From contig CAZKQJ010000011.1 in NCBI GenBank assembly GCA_964554875.1, forward strand, positions 1 to 64,000: a stretch of DNA of 64,000 bases, read 5' to 3'. The notes beneath the pieces are model-generated. The model was not told where the DNA came from, made no database searches, and worked only from the letters and a program-made list of their open reading frames with translations. Below, one piece after another: positions 8,482 through 17,235 of the stretch. Positions within the stretch are counted from its first letter, which is position 1, and every line of letters begins with the position of its first letter. The position numbers and the translations under genes are program-made. This stretch comes from Marispirochaeta sp964554875 (GTDB taxonomy: Bacteria > Spirochaetota > Spirochaetia > JC444 > Marispirochaetaceae).

Positions 8482-9077
8482 GTGTTTTCGTCCATGGCTT
8501 CAAACTCGGCACGCACCCGGGAAAGGTGCTCCAGATCCATCCGGATTATTTCGCCGTAATCCAGTTCTCCCTGCATGATTCGATAGCGTTCATCCTCCCA
8601 GGCCTCGATCCCCTCGTAATGGTCCCAGGGTTTTACGGATGCAGCCCGGGCCCATCGACGGGCCTCTGGCCAGTAATAGAGGGCGGTCCTGAAAAAATGC
8701 TCCGCGATTTCGAGACTTTCAAGGTTTTCTTCTTTCCATGGGGCATTAAAGAAATAGGCTTTTTCCCGGTTGAACTTGCCGGCGAGGCCCCGGTATTGCT
8801 CGATTATCTTCAGATTGACATGCATTTTAAAGAGTGCCCGGTATTTTGCCCAGTCAGTCGAATCATTTATAGGTCGCCCAAGGGCATACAGGGGATTACA
8901 GAAATCGGACTTGAGGGCCCGTTCAAGGTACCAGATATTCTCCTCATAATTTTCTGGATAACGGTATAACTGTGTATGGAAAAGCTTATAGAACTGTTCC
9001 GCATACTGAATCGGGTAGGCGGAAAGTGATCGGGGGATAATCAAGAGCGATAGTAGAAGGATTACCAGGGTCCTCAC
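8475..9077 (-). CDS. Exported hypothetical protein
   Basis: This 200-residue protein has a clear signal peptide (hydrophobic stretch about residues 3-19, then SAYP). The mature part is rich in aromatic and charged residues and predicted helical, with stretches such as YPENYEENIWYLERALKSDF that suggest a TPR-like helical fold. I recognise no catalytic motif or named family. It lies two bases downstream of tmk on the same strand and overlaps the 3' end of convergent queA by 7 bases. A periplasmic location is inferred from the signal peptide. Confidence 0.82.
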   Translation of the reverse strand: MRTLVILLLSLLIIPRSLSAYPIQYAEQFYKLFHTQLYRYPENYEENIWYLERALKSDFCNPLYALGRPINDSTDWAKYRALFKMHVNLKIIEQYRGLAGKFNREKAYFFNAPWKEENLESLEIAEHFFRTALYYWPEARRWARAASVKPWDHYEGIEAWEDERYRIMQGELDYGEIIRMDLEHLSRVRAEFEAMDENTY

Positions 9078-9079
9078 TT

Positions 9080-9691
9080 TTATTGTATCGGCGGATAGGG
9101 CAGAGATCTCCAGATAATCCGTGTTATCTCATCTATAGAGCTGCTTCCGTCGATAATCTCAATATCGAGATCCGGGAAGCGGTCAAAGGCCCGGTAATAG
9201 TTATCCCGGATTTTACGCTGCATTTCCGTTTCGTCAAAGAGTTCCTCTTTGGAGCGGGTTTTTCGGCGGGACGCGCACAGTTCCGGCGACAGCTCAATAA
9301 AGAAAACCCGCTGGGGGAGGGGAAAGTGGTTAAGCTGAAGGACATCATCCATGGAGACATAAAGGGACTGGTAGGCTATGCTGGAAAAAAGATAGCGGTC
9401 AGAGAGTACTGTTTCCCCCGAAGCTATACGGTCCAGAATCCCATGCCTGCTTTCATACAGGTGAAAGGAGCGGTCCGCGGAAAAAAGGCGCATAAGGGTA
9501 TCATGTGGGACGGTCAATTCCTTATGGAGGATTCTTCGAATAAGGGTCCCGATGGGGTTGTCCGTTGGCTCAAAGGTTGGAAAAAGAGGCGGAGAAAGCC
9601 CTTCGGCCATCCGGTCAATACGATGAAGCTGAGTTGTAGTCCCGGAACCATCGAGACCCTCGATGACAAAAAAGCTTTTGATTTTTTCCAT
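9080..9691 (-). CDS. tmk: Thymidylate kinase with an atypical P-loop
   Basis: Tmk phosphorylates dTMP to dTDP. The 203-residue protein has the family layout: P-loop region EGLDGSGTTTQ (11-21), PTFEPTDNPIG substrate loop, and LSDRYLFSSIAYQ carrying the DR(Y) motif. The P-loop position normally occupied by Lys (GxxGxGKT) is Thr18 here. Everything else looks intact, so it is probably a functional lineage variant rather than a decayed gene. It is divergent from tamB and cotranscribed with the exported hypothetical downstream. Confidence 0.92.
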   Translation of the reverse strand: MEKIKSFFVIEGLDGSGTTTQLHRIDRMAEGLSPPLFPTFEPTDNPIGTLIRRILHKELTVPHDTLMRLFSADRSFHLYESRHGILDRIASGETVLSDRYLFSSIAYQSLYVSMDDVLQLNHFPLPQRVFFIELSPELCASRRKTRSKEELFDETEMQRKIRDNYYRAFDRFPDLDIEIIDGSSSIDEITRIIWRSLPYPPIQ

Positions 9692-9739
9692 CAGTTCCTC
9701 CGCGGCATGGAAGTGATCCCCATCAATGGTGTAATATAT

Positions 9740-9748
9740 TGGTACAAT
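9740..9748 (+). promoter_or_regulatory. Extended -10 promoter candidate for tamB
   Basis: TGG-TACAAT at 9740-9748 fits the TGnTATAAT extended -10 form and lies 45 bases before the tamB ATG. I see no good -35 box 17 bases upstream, which extended -10 promoters can lack. Confidence 0.35.
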
Positions 9749-9792
9749 AGTATGATGAGTTCAGTCCAGACCCGGAGGGCCCGGATTACATA

Positions 9793-12700
9793 ATGGCATT
9801 ATCGCGGCGGAATATACATATAGTACAGGTGTTGCTGCTTCTCTTTCTTATTAGTCTGACCGTTGTCATCCTCTGGCCCTTTCAGAAAGCCCTGGACCGG
9901 AGTATGCTGGAGTTCAGGCATCAGTTGATTGGATATCTGGAAGGGAAAATCGGAAGAAGCATCACGTATGGCAGTATCTCCCCTGCGATATTTCGGCATC
10001 TGGAAATCCGGGACATGGAAATACTCGATCCCGGAACTCCCGGCGAAGCTTTGCTGAGCATACGAAAACTGAGGATTACCTATAATATCTTTGACATTTT
10101 CTCCGAAGAGCCCCTGCAGGCTGTCCGGGAGATCCGCTTCGAAAATACTGCCATCAGCTTTGATATGCAGCAGGATGAAGATCTGTACCGTCTGGTCATG
10201 GAGCTTGCAGCTGCCCCGCAGCAGGAATTCTTTGGCGAGGATCTGCATGAGGGCTTGGTTGTAAGCGGCAGAAACCTGCGGCTCCACTACAGGGACGATT
10301 CTCATCAGACCTGGATTGATCACCTTTTTTTCGACATCCGACGCGAAAACGAGGATTTCAGTATTGAAGTTCGAGGCGATGTCGGCTATTCAGACAGCCG
10401 TACCGATGCTCCCTTCGGCGCTTTCGAGTCGTATCTCTCCGTATCGGGAGGGATGAGCCTGTCCGGAAGCAGGGGAGAGTTTTCTTTCCTGATGCGGGAT
10501 ATACAAAGCAGCCTCTTCGATCTGCCCCGTATTACCTTCTTTGTGGATTATTCCCCTGAACGGGTCCAGGTACGGAAAATTCAGGACCGCGAGCCCTTTG
10601 ATCTGGAAATGGAGTATGATCCGGTTGTCGGCAGGGTCAGACTCGGCTTTATCGGTGAAGATTTTCGACCCGCCGGTTTTTTTACTCCCCGCGGATCCCT
10701 TGCCGATTATGATCCCTGGTTTGACGCTGTTTTAAGCGGAAATGCGGAGGCAGCCTTTAATCTTGACCTGGCCGATCTTGATTATCGGGGGGATCTTCTA
10801 TTCGACATGTCCCGAAGCGAACTGCCGGTCATTTTTGACGGACGAGTTAGATTTCACGGGAACACCCGGCGCCTTGCACTGAGTCCTCTCTATATTGAAT
10901 CTGACAGGGGAATACTGACCTATCAGGGGGACATCCTGCTGGATTCGCTGCTCCCCTCGGGGAGTTTAAAGCTGCGAGACCTTGTGCTGCCTACCGGAGC
11001 ATTCTTGAACGGTGATCTTGACTTCCAGCGTTCAGCCTTCAGCGTAAAAGCCAGCGGAGGGCTCCGTGTCGGGGATGTTCTCTTTCCCGATTTAACCGGG
11101 GATATACGTCGGAGCAGAGGAGATTGGGAGTATGATTTTCTGGTTCCTCTGGAATCAGCTGATGCAGGTCGCGGGTATATCAGCCTGGAAGGCGGATATT
11201 ATGCCGAATCGGGTTTTCTGCAGAACACAGGGAGAATCCAGGATATTCCTCTCGATGCCAGCGTCAAGCTTCTCTCCGGTCGGCAGACTCCTGAACTGCT
11301 GCATGAGCAGAATCTGCGCTGGAGCAGCTCATTTTTTCATTATCAGGAAGGCGATAACTATACCTTTTATCTCCCCAATGCCCTTGTGGATCATCCACAG
11401 AATCCCAACAGAAGGATTAGCTTTCAGTTCAGCGGGGGGAATGAGGGCTTCGAACTTAATGTGGATTCACTGCTTTATGATCAATACCAGGCTCAAGGAT
11501 CAGTGGCCCTGCAGACAGACGCAGAGAGAGGTATCCAATTTGCCGCCTCTGCAACACTTCAGGGTATTCCCTATCGGATACGTGGAAGTTACGGAGATGG
11601 GAACCTGGTGCTACAGGGAGATTACATAGACACCTTCCTCATAGATCTTGATGAGTCCAGGCGATTCTATGTTAAGGCAAGGGAGTTCCCCATTCCTTTT
11701 ACCCGGGAAACTGTTCACCTGGACCTTACTTCTCGCGGATATTACCGGGACTTAGAACACTGGTTTGTCCGGGTAGAGAATTTAACCCTGCGAAATCTTC
11801 CCTTTACCCGGGTAGATGACTTCCTGCGAGTCTCGATGGTGGCCGACTCAAGTCGGATTAATATTTACGATATAGAATATTCAGATGATATTTCCACTGT
11901 CCGGGGGAACGGACACTTTGCCCTGGACAGGTTCAGAACCGGCGATCTGTTCTCGCTCCAGGGTGACGGCTGGCTGCAGCTTTTTTCCAGGGACAGTGAT
12001 GAACAGTATCAGGCTGTTCTGTCTCTCAGGGATGGCCGGATAGAGTCTGATTTTTCCGTCAGAAACGCGCCCCTGCAGCGCTTCGGCGAGTCCCCGGTGG
12101 AGGGGAATTTTTCCGGGGATCTTACTTTCAGCGGTGCTCTTGAAAAACCGGATATCTATGTGCGTCTGGAGATTGAAGAAGGAGAATTGAATCAGGACCC
12201 ATTCAGCTTTGTGACGGTCTTTACCCTGGAGTCGGATCGTATGGAAATACGGGAATTAGATCTGGAATATCTTGGAATGAATCTGCAGCAGGGAAGAGGC
12301 GCTCTCCGTTTCCAGGAGGGGGATGTGGAGTTTCTGGCGGATTTGCGTCTGCCCTTCCAGGATGAAATACTCCGAAGCACTCTGGAAATACGAATGGATA
12401 CGGTCGAAATATCTGATCGTATACGTCTGGATGAGATTATCAGAAACCCTTTTGACGGCAGGCTTTCGGTGCGGGACATTCAACTGGGAAGCGATCAAAA
12501 GGATCCCTGGGAAATAGGCTTTGGCTTCGACGGAGATCTGTTTGCCTTTTATGGAGGTCCCGGGAATTCGGTTTCGGGTACCCTGAATCAGGATAGCGAG
12601 TTCTCTCTGGCCCTGGTTGAACCTCTGCCTCTGCAGCTTCGGTTAAACGGTAAGCTGGCAGAAGGGAACATCAATGCGGAGCTGGAACAAATCAGTCTCG

Positions 12701-14124
12701 ATGTGGAACCCCTGCAGGGGGGCTTTCGTTTTCCCTTTTTTTACCTGAACAGCGGAACCGTAAGGGGTGAAAACATCAGGGTGAGCGGACCTGTGAACGA
12801 TCCTGATTTCAACGGGGTTTTGGTCGCCCGCAATATATCTGCTGAGTCTCCGGTAATTCCGGAAAATATCGGCCCCTTCGATGGTCAGCTTCTGTTGGAA
12901 GAAAATACCTTGTTCATAAATAACCTCTCCCTTCCGGTGGGAACATCAAGCGTCAGCGCTGATCTCTCCTTTGCCCTGGAACACTGGGTGCCGGCTACCT
13001 ACGACATACGTATACGGACAAGCCCGAATCGGGGAGTACATGTTAAAACCGATATCGGACAGCTTAAACTGGACGGCTATGCCATTGGCAGTTTCAATAT
13101 TATCGGCGACCGAAGCGGTACCGAGTTGGGCGGACGCCTTACGCTGAGTTCCGCCGTACTCACTCTTACCAACGAGATGCAATCTCCGCCGCCGCCGTCG
13201 CCCCACACGCTGCGTACCGATTTTACCTTCATAACCGGACGCAGCGTAGAGTTTCTCTGGCCCTCGGAGAATCTCCCTATTCTGCGCAGTTTTGCGAAAA
13301 CAGGTCAGGAAATGACGGTTCGGTACGACAGCGGCAATGATACCCTTGCGGTTTTGGGTGAGGTCGAGATCCAGGGGGGGATTATACTCTATTTTCAGCG
13401 GAACTTCTTTATTACCGAAGGGGCGGTAAAATTTAATGAAAACGAAATAAAGTTTGACCCCCTGCTTTCCGCCCGGGCAGAACTCCGTGAGATCGATGAA
13501 GAGGGAGAGACTGTGCAGATTTACCTTGTGGTGGATGAGCGGCCTTTCAGTCAGTTTTCTCCCCGCTTCGAGGCGATGCCAAGTAAAACCGATGCTGAAA
13601 TAGCCGCCCTGTTAGGTTACTCAATCTTTGGCAGTAGTGCAGGAGAACCCATTACACCATCGGATGCCATTATTCAGACCAGTGACTTATTAATCGGTCA
13701 GCTGGGCATTGTGCGTTCCTTTGAGCAGTCCATGAAAGAGATCTTCAATCTTGATCTTTTTAGTATACGGACCCAGATCCTGCAGAACATCCTTTTCGAC
13801 AGGATGGTAGTGGAGGAGCAAAGCACTCGGCACGGAAGCATTCCGTCGAATCAGTTAGGACGCTATCTTGACAACACAACCCTATTTTTGGGAAAGTACT
13901 TTGGCGACGATGTTTTTCTTGAAGCTATGCTTCAGGTTCAGTCGAACGAGCAGTTTTTTTCCACCTATAGCGGAGAGAATATCTATTCGCTGGAAACGGA
14001 GATATCTTTGGAATGGAAAACACCCTTTTTCCTGCTCGATGTGGCGGTGTATCCGGATTTTCGTGATATAGTTTCCAGTATTACCACTGCAAAGGTGGGA
14101 CTCTCGTGGTCGTTATCATTCTAA
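9793..14124 (+). CDS. tamB: TamB-like translocation/assembly module protein (DUF490)
   Basis: This 1443-residue protein has one N-terminal membrane anchor (about residues 10-30) and a very long beta-strand-rich body. The C-terminal DUF490/TamB domain (about 1100-1443) includes repeated strands and LYFQRNFFITEGAVKF. TamB/AsmA-like proteins span the periplasm and serve outer-membrane protein insertion or lipid transport with a BamA/TamA partner. The next gene, 10 bases downstream, encodes that Omp85 partner, as in Treponema pallidum TP0325-TP0326 (family knowledge). The ribosome site before ATG 9793 is weak. Confidence 0.93.
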   Translation: MALSRRNIHIVQVLLLLFLISLTVVILWPFQKALDRSMLEFRHQLIGYLEGKIGRSITYGSISPAIFRHLEIRDMEILDPGTPGEALLSIRKLRITYNIFDIFSEEPLQAVREIRFENTAISFDMQQDEDLYRLVMELAAAPQQEFFGEDLHEGLVVSGRNLRLHYRDDSHQTWIDHLFFDIRRENEDFSIEVRGDVGYSDSRTDAPFGAFESYLSVSGGMSLSGSRGEFSFLMRDIQSSLFDLPRITFFVDYSPERVQVRKIQDREPFDLEMEYDPVVGRVRLGFIGEDFRPAGFFTPRGSLADYDPWFDAVLSGNAEAAFNLDLADLDYRGDLLFDMSRSELPVIFDGRVRFHGNTRRLALSPLYIESDRGILTYQGDILLDSLLPSGSLKLRDLVLPTGAFLNGDLDFQRSAFSVKASGGLRVGDVLFPDLTGDIRRSRGDWEYDFLVPLESADAGRGYISLEGGYYAESGFLQNTGRIQDIPLDASVKLLSGRQTPELLHEQNLRWSSSFFHYQEGDNYTFYLPNALVDHPQNPNRRISFQFSGGNEGFELNVDSLLYDQYQAQGSVALQTDAERGIQFAASATLQGIPYRIRGSYGDGNLVLQGDYIDTFLIDLDESRRFYVKAREFPIPFTRETVHLDLTSRGYYRDLEHWFVRVENLTLRNLPFTRVDDFLRVSMVADSSRINIYDIEYSDDISTVRGNGHFALDRFRTGDLFSLQGDGWLQLFSRDSDEQYQAVLSLRDGRIESDFSVRNAPLQRFGESPVEGNFSGDLTFSGALEKPDIYVRLEIEEGELNQDPFSFVTVFTLESDRMEIRELDLEYLGMNLQQGRGALRFQEGDVEFLADLRLPFQDEILRSTLEIRMDTVEISDRIRLDEIIRNPFDGRLSVRDIQLGSDQKDPWEIGFGFDGDLFAFYGGPGNSVSGTLNQDSEFSLALVEPLPLQLRLNGKLAEGNINAELEQISLDVEPLQGGFRFPFFYLNSGTVRGENIRVSGPVNDPDFNGVLVARNISAESPVIPENIGPFDGQLLLEENTLFINNLSLPVGTSSVSADLSFALEHWVPATYDIRIRTSPNRGVHVKTDIGQLKLDGYAIGSFNIIGDRSGTELGGRLTLSSAVLTLTNEMQSPPPPSPHTLRTDFTFITGRSVEFLWPSENLPILRSFAKTGQEMTVRYDSGNDTLAVLGEVEIQGGIILYFQRNFFITEGAVKFNENEIKFDPLLSARAELREIDEEGETVQIYLVVDERPFSQFSPRFEAMPSKTDAEIAALLGYSIFGSSAGEPITPSDAIIQTSDLLIGQLGIVRSFEQSMKEIFNLDLFSIRTQILQNILFDRMVVEEQSTRHGSIPSNQLGRYLDNTTLFLGKYFGDDVFLEAMLQVQSNEQFFSTYSGENIYSLETEISLEWKTPFFLLDVAVYPDFRDIVSSITTAKVGLSWSLSF

Positions 14125-14134
14125 AGGAGCCTGT

Positions 14135-16636
14135 ATGCGTAAGACGCTGCTTGTTTTTCCATTATTGCTACTCTGTCTTAGCGCGTGGACCCAGGAAGAC
14201 AACTGGTGGGTTGGAAAACCTATCGAAGATATCCGATTCGAGGGTCTCCTGTCCGTCAGTGAATACGATCTTGAAGGTATAACAAATCAGTATATAGGTG
14301 AACCTTTTACCGATACCCTCTCCTGGGAGCTTCAGAGTAAGATATTTGCCCTGGATTATTTTGAAAGCTATACCATTGATGCGGTGGAAGGCAGTCAGGG
14401 GACTGAATCCGTGGTAATCGAATTCACCGTCAAGGAACGTCCCCTGGTAGATGAGATCATTATTAACGGCAATAAAAACCTGCGGGATTCCGAGATCCTC
14501 GATACCGTACTCCTTAAACGGGATGACATGGTTACGAGGAACAAGGTACGGCTTGACGCCGAAGCTATTCGCACCCTCTACATCGAAAAGGGTTACCCCG
14601 ATGCCGAGGTCAGCGGCCGCTTTGAAAAAAACGAAAAGGGACAGGCTGTCGTCTATTTTGACATCAACGAAGGTGCCCAGACCCGTATTAAGAATATCTA
14701 CTTCTCGGGAAACAGTTTCGTCTCCGACAGAACCCTTAAGCGAAGGCTTGAAACCAAGGAACAGGGGCTTTTCTCCAGTGGTATATACCAGGAAAGCACC
14801 ATTGAAGCGGACAAGCGGATTATCCTCTCCTACTACTGGGAACGGGGGTATGTCGATGCCCGGATTGTCGAAGTGCGACAGACTCCTACTCCCGAGCAGG
14901 AGGATGAGGGCAGAAACTATGTGGATATTACCTTCTATATAGAAGAAGGATCCCAGTATACCTACGGGGGCGTGGAATTCCGGGGTAATACCCTGTTCAG
15001 CGACGAAGATCTTCATAAGCTCATTCGTCAGGAAAAGGGGGCTGTACTGAACCGTACTGCCCTGCAGGCAGACTTTACCCGGGTTTCCAACCTCTACTTC
15101 GACGACGGTTACATCTTCAACCAGATAGACCGGCGGGAAATCCGCAATGAACAGGATAGAAGCATCTCATATGTGATGGAAATCGTTGAAAGGGGACGGG
15201 CCCACATTGAAAACATCATTATCAAGGGAAATACAAAAACAAAGGACTATGTTATCGAACGGGAAATCCCGCTGGAAGTGGGGGATGTCTTTTCCCGGGA
15301 AAAGATAGTTCAGGGTCTGCAGAACCTCTATAACACACGATACTTTTCCGCGGTCAATCCCGAGACCCCTGCCGGAAGCGTTGATAATCTGATGGACCTG
15401 GTCATTAACGTGGAAGAAGGAAAAACCATCGATCTGAATTTCGGTGTCTCCTTTACGGGTGGTATTACAGGCTTCCCCATGGTCGGGTTCATCAACCTGG
15501 CGGACAAGAATTTCCTTGGCCGCGGACAGGAGATCTCCATCGGGGCTGAAGTTTCCACCCGGAGCCAGAGCGTCGACCTTTCCTTCAGGGAAAACTGGCT
15601 CTTCGGTCACCGCTGGTACGGGGGTATTAACTTCGGTTTTGAACACATGCTTATCGACGGCGCCTATCAGGACCTGATTGCCCCTAACAATATAGGTGCT
15701 CCGGATCCCTTCGAAAGTTATGAAGAGTACGAATGGGCCATAGAGAACGGCGAAGGAGTCCCCTCGGACTATCTGATGGAATATGATTCCTACGAAGCCT
15801 CTCTGGGGATCAGCACCGGCTATACCTGGAATACCTGGTTGGGACGTATCGGTCTTGGAACCGGACTTTCCACCTCCCTGAATTATATATGGTATGACGA
15901 CGAGGTCTACCGTCCCTACAGTTCCGATGTCCGGGACAACCTGGAAACATGGTTGCCCATAACCCGTCTATGGACCTCCCTCTCTTTCGATACCAGGGAT
16001 CTGATATATAACCCTTCCAGGGGTTACTACCTGAACCAGCGTTTTACCTATACGGGAGGTTTTCTTCCTTCCACCCGGGATTACCTGCGCTCCACTACTA
16101 CGGGAGATATCTATTTTACCCTGCTGGATACGATAATCGGCAAGAGCTACCGATTCCGTTCGATCCTTGGTTTCCACACCGAATTCGCCTTTATTCTCCC
16201 CCAGTTCAACGGAGATCTGGCCGCCACCGACGCCGATCTTCTCTATATAGACGGTATGACAGTCGCCCTGGGCTGGCCCAGGGTTCTCGGAGGACAGAGC
16301 AGGTGGGACAGCAGACTCAATCTCACCTTCCCGATCTTTGAGCAATTCCTCTGGTTCGACAACTTTGCGAGCGCCACGCTTATGTATCTCCGGGATGAGA
16401 ATGATCCCCACCTTGGACTGGAGAAGTTTCAGGACATGAAACTCGAAGACTTCAAATTTACCCTGGGGAGCGGATTGAAACTAACCATCCCGGGTATTCC
16501 CCTGGGATTCTACTTTGCAAAACGTTTCAAGATCCTGGACGACGGTATCGAATGGCAGCCCGGTCCGCTCTTCAAAGACAAGGATGATCCCGATTCCGGT
16601 CTTGATTTCATAATTGCCTTTACCATGACCATGTAG
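14135..16636 (+). CDS. bamA: Outer membrane assembly factor BamA (Omp85 family)
   Basis: This 833-residue protein has a signal peptide (about residues 1-19), then about five POTRA repeats (about 25-410; for example FTVKERPLVDEIIINGNKNL and VDITFYIEEGSQYTYGGVEF). A C-terminal 16-strand barrel domain begins with DLNFGVSFTGG. It folds and inserts outer-membrane proteins. The loop-6 motif, normally (V/I)RG(F/Y), appears as ALGW at about 711-714, so the conserved Arg is not obvious there; my alignment by eye may be off. It has an AGGAG ribosome site and sits between tamB and the periplasmic chaperone gene, a conserved spirochaete order. Confidence 0.95.
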   Translation: MRKTLLVFPLLLLCLSAWTQEDNWWVGKPIEDIRFEGLLSVSEYDLEGITNQYIGEPFTDTLSWELQSKIFALDYFESYTIDAVEGSQGTESVVIEFTVKERPLVDEIIINGNKNLRDSEILDTVLLKRDDMVTRNKVRLDAEAIRTLYIEKGYPDAEVSGRFEKNEKGQAVVYFDINEGAQTRIKNIYFSGNSFVSDRTLKRRLETKEQGLFSSGIYQESTIEADKRIILSYYWERGYVDARIVEVRQTPTPEQEDEGRNYVDITFYIEEGSQYTYGGVEFRGNTLFSDEDLHKLIRQEKGAVLNRTALQADFTRVSNLYFDDGYIFNQIDRREIRNEQDRSISYVMEIVERGRAHIENIIIKGNTKTKDYVIEREIPLEVGDVFSREKIVQGLQNLYNTRYFSAVNPETPAGSVDNLMDLVINVEEGKTIDLNFGVSFTGGITGFPMVGFINLADKNFLGRGQEISIGAEVSTRSQSVDLSFRENWLFGHRWYGGINFGFEHMLIDGAYQDLIAPNNIGAPDPFESYEEYEWAIENGEGVPSDYLMEYDSYEASLGISTGYTWNTWLGRIGLGTGLSTSLNYIWYDDEVYRPYSSDVRDNLETWLPITRLWTSLSFDTRDLIYNPSRGYYLNQRFTYTGGFLPSTRDYLRSTTTGDIYFTLLDTIIGKSYRFRSILGFHTEFAFILPQFNGDLAATDADLLYIDGMTVALGWPRVLGGQSRWDSRLNLTFPIFEQFLWFDNFASATLMYLRDENDPHLGLEKFQDMKLEDFKFTLGSGLKLTIPGIPLGFYFAKRFKILDDGIEWQPGPLFKDKDDPDSGLDFIIAFTMTM

Positions 16637-16701
16637 AACGGGTATAGTAGAATGAGACCGGAAGGGAACAATACAATTTATCCAGGCAAAGGAAAGAATG
16701 G

Positions 16702-17223
16702 ATGAAACGAATTATTTCTGCACTGCTGCTGACTCTTGCTCTCAGCTCAGGCTACAGTCAGGTTATATCCCGGGTAGGGGTTGTCGATCTTTCTAAAATT
16801 TTCAGTCAGTACTTCCGGGAGTCTGTCTCCTTCAGGAAGATAGAAGAACTTCAGAACACCTACGAGGAAGAACGACGCAGTATCATCAATCAGATAGATA
16901 AGCTCAAGGAAGACAAGCTGGACGCCCAGCGAAACAGCAATGAGTCCCTGGTTCTTCGAATCGAAAAGCAGATCGATGAAAAGCAGGAGTATCTGAAGGA
17001 CTACCACAGCGTCATGACAAATCGTATCAATCGCCTGAAGGAGAGCATGCAGGCATCATCCTCCCTGTCATCCGAGATTCTTCAGGCCATTGGTTATGTT
17101 GCGGAACAGGAAGGTTACGCAGTTATCTATAAGGCTCAGGATCCGAACATCCTGTTCTTCTCCAAGGATGCGGACATTACCGATCTGGTTATCAAACGCT
17201 TGATGAGAAACGCCGGAGGCTGA
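16702..17223 (+). CDS. skp: Periplasmic chaperone Skp/OmpH family
   Basis: This 173-residue protein has a signal peptide (about residues 1-19, SGYSQ) and then the OmpH/Skp signature VGVVDLSKIFSQYF. A long charged coiled-coil (about 45-125) follows, and a short strand region returns to the body domain (YAVIYKAQDPNILFF). Skp trimers hold unfolded outer-membrane proteins for BamA. Its place directly after bamA supports this. AAAGGAAAG precedes the ATG. mutS follows after 12 bases. Confidence 0.92.
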   Translation: MKRIISALLLTLALSSGYSQVISRVGVVDLSKIFSQYFRESVSFRKIEELQNTYEEERRSIINQIDKLKEDKLDAQRNSNESLVLRIEKQIDEKQEYLKDYHSVMTNRINRLKESMQASSSLSSEILQAIGYVAEQEGYAVIYKAQDPNILFFSKDADITDLVIKRLMRNAGG

Positions 17224-17235
17224 TCCGGCCTTTCA

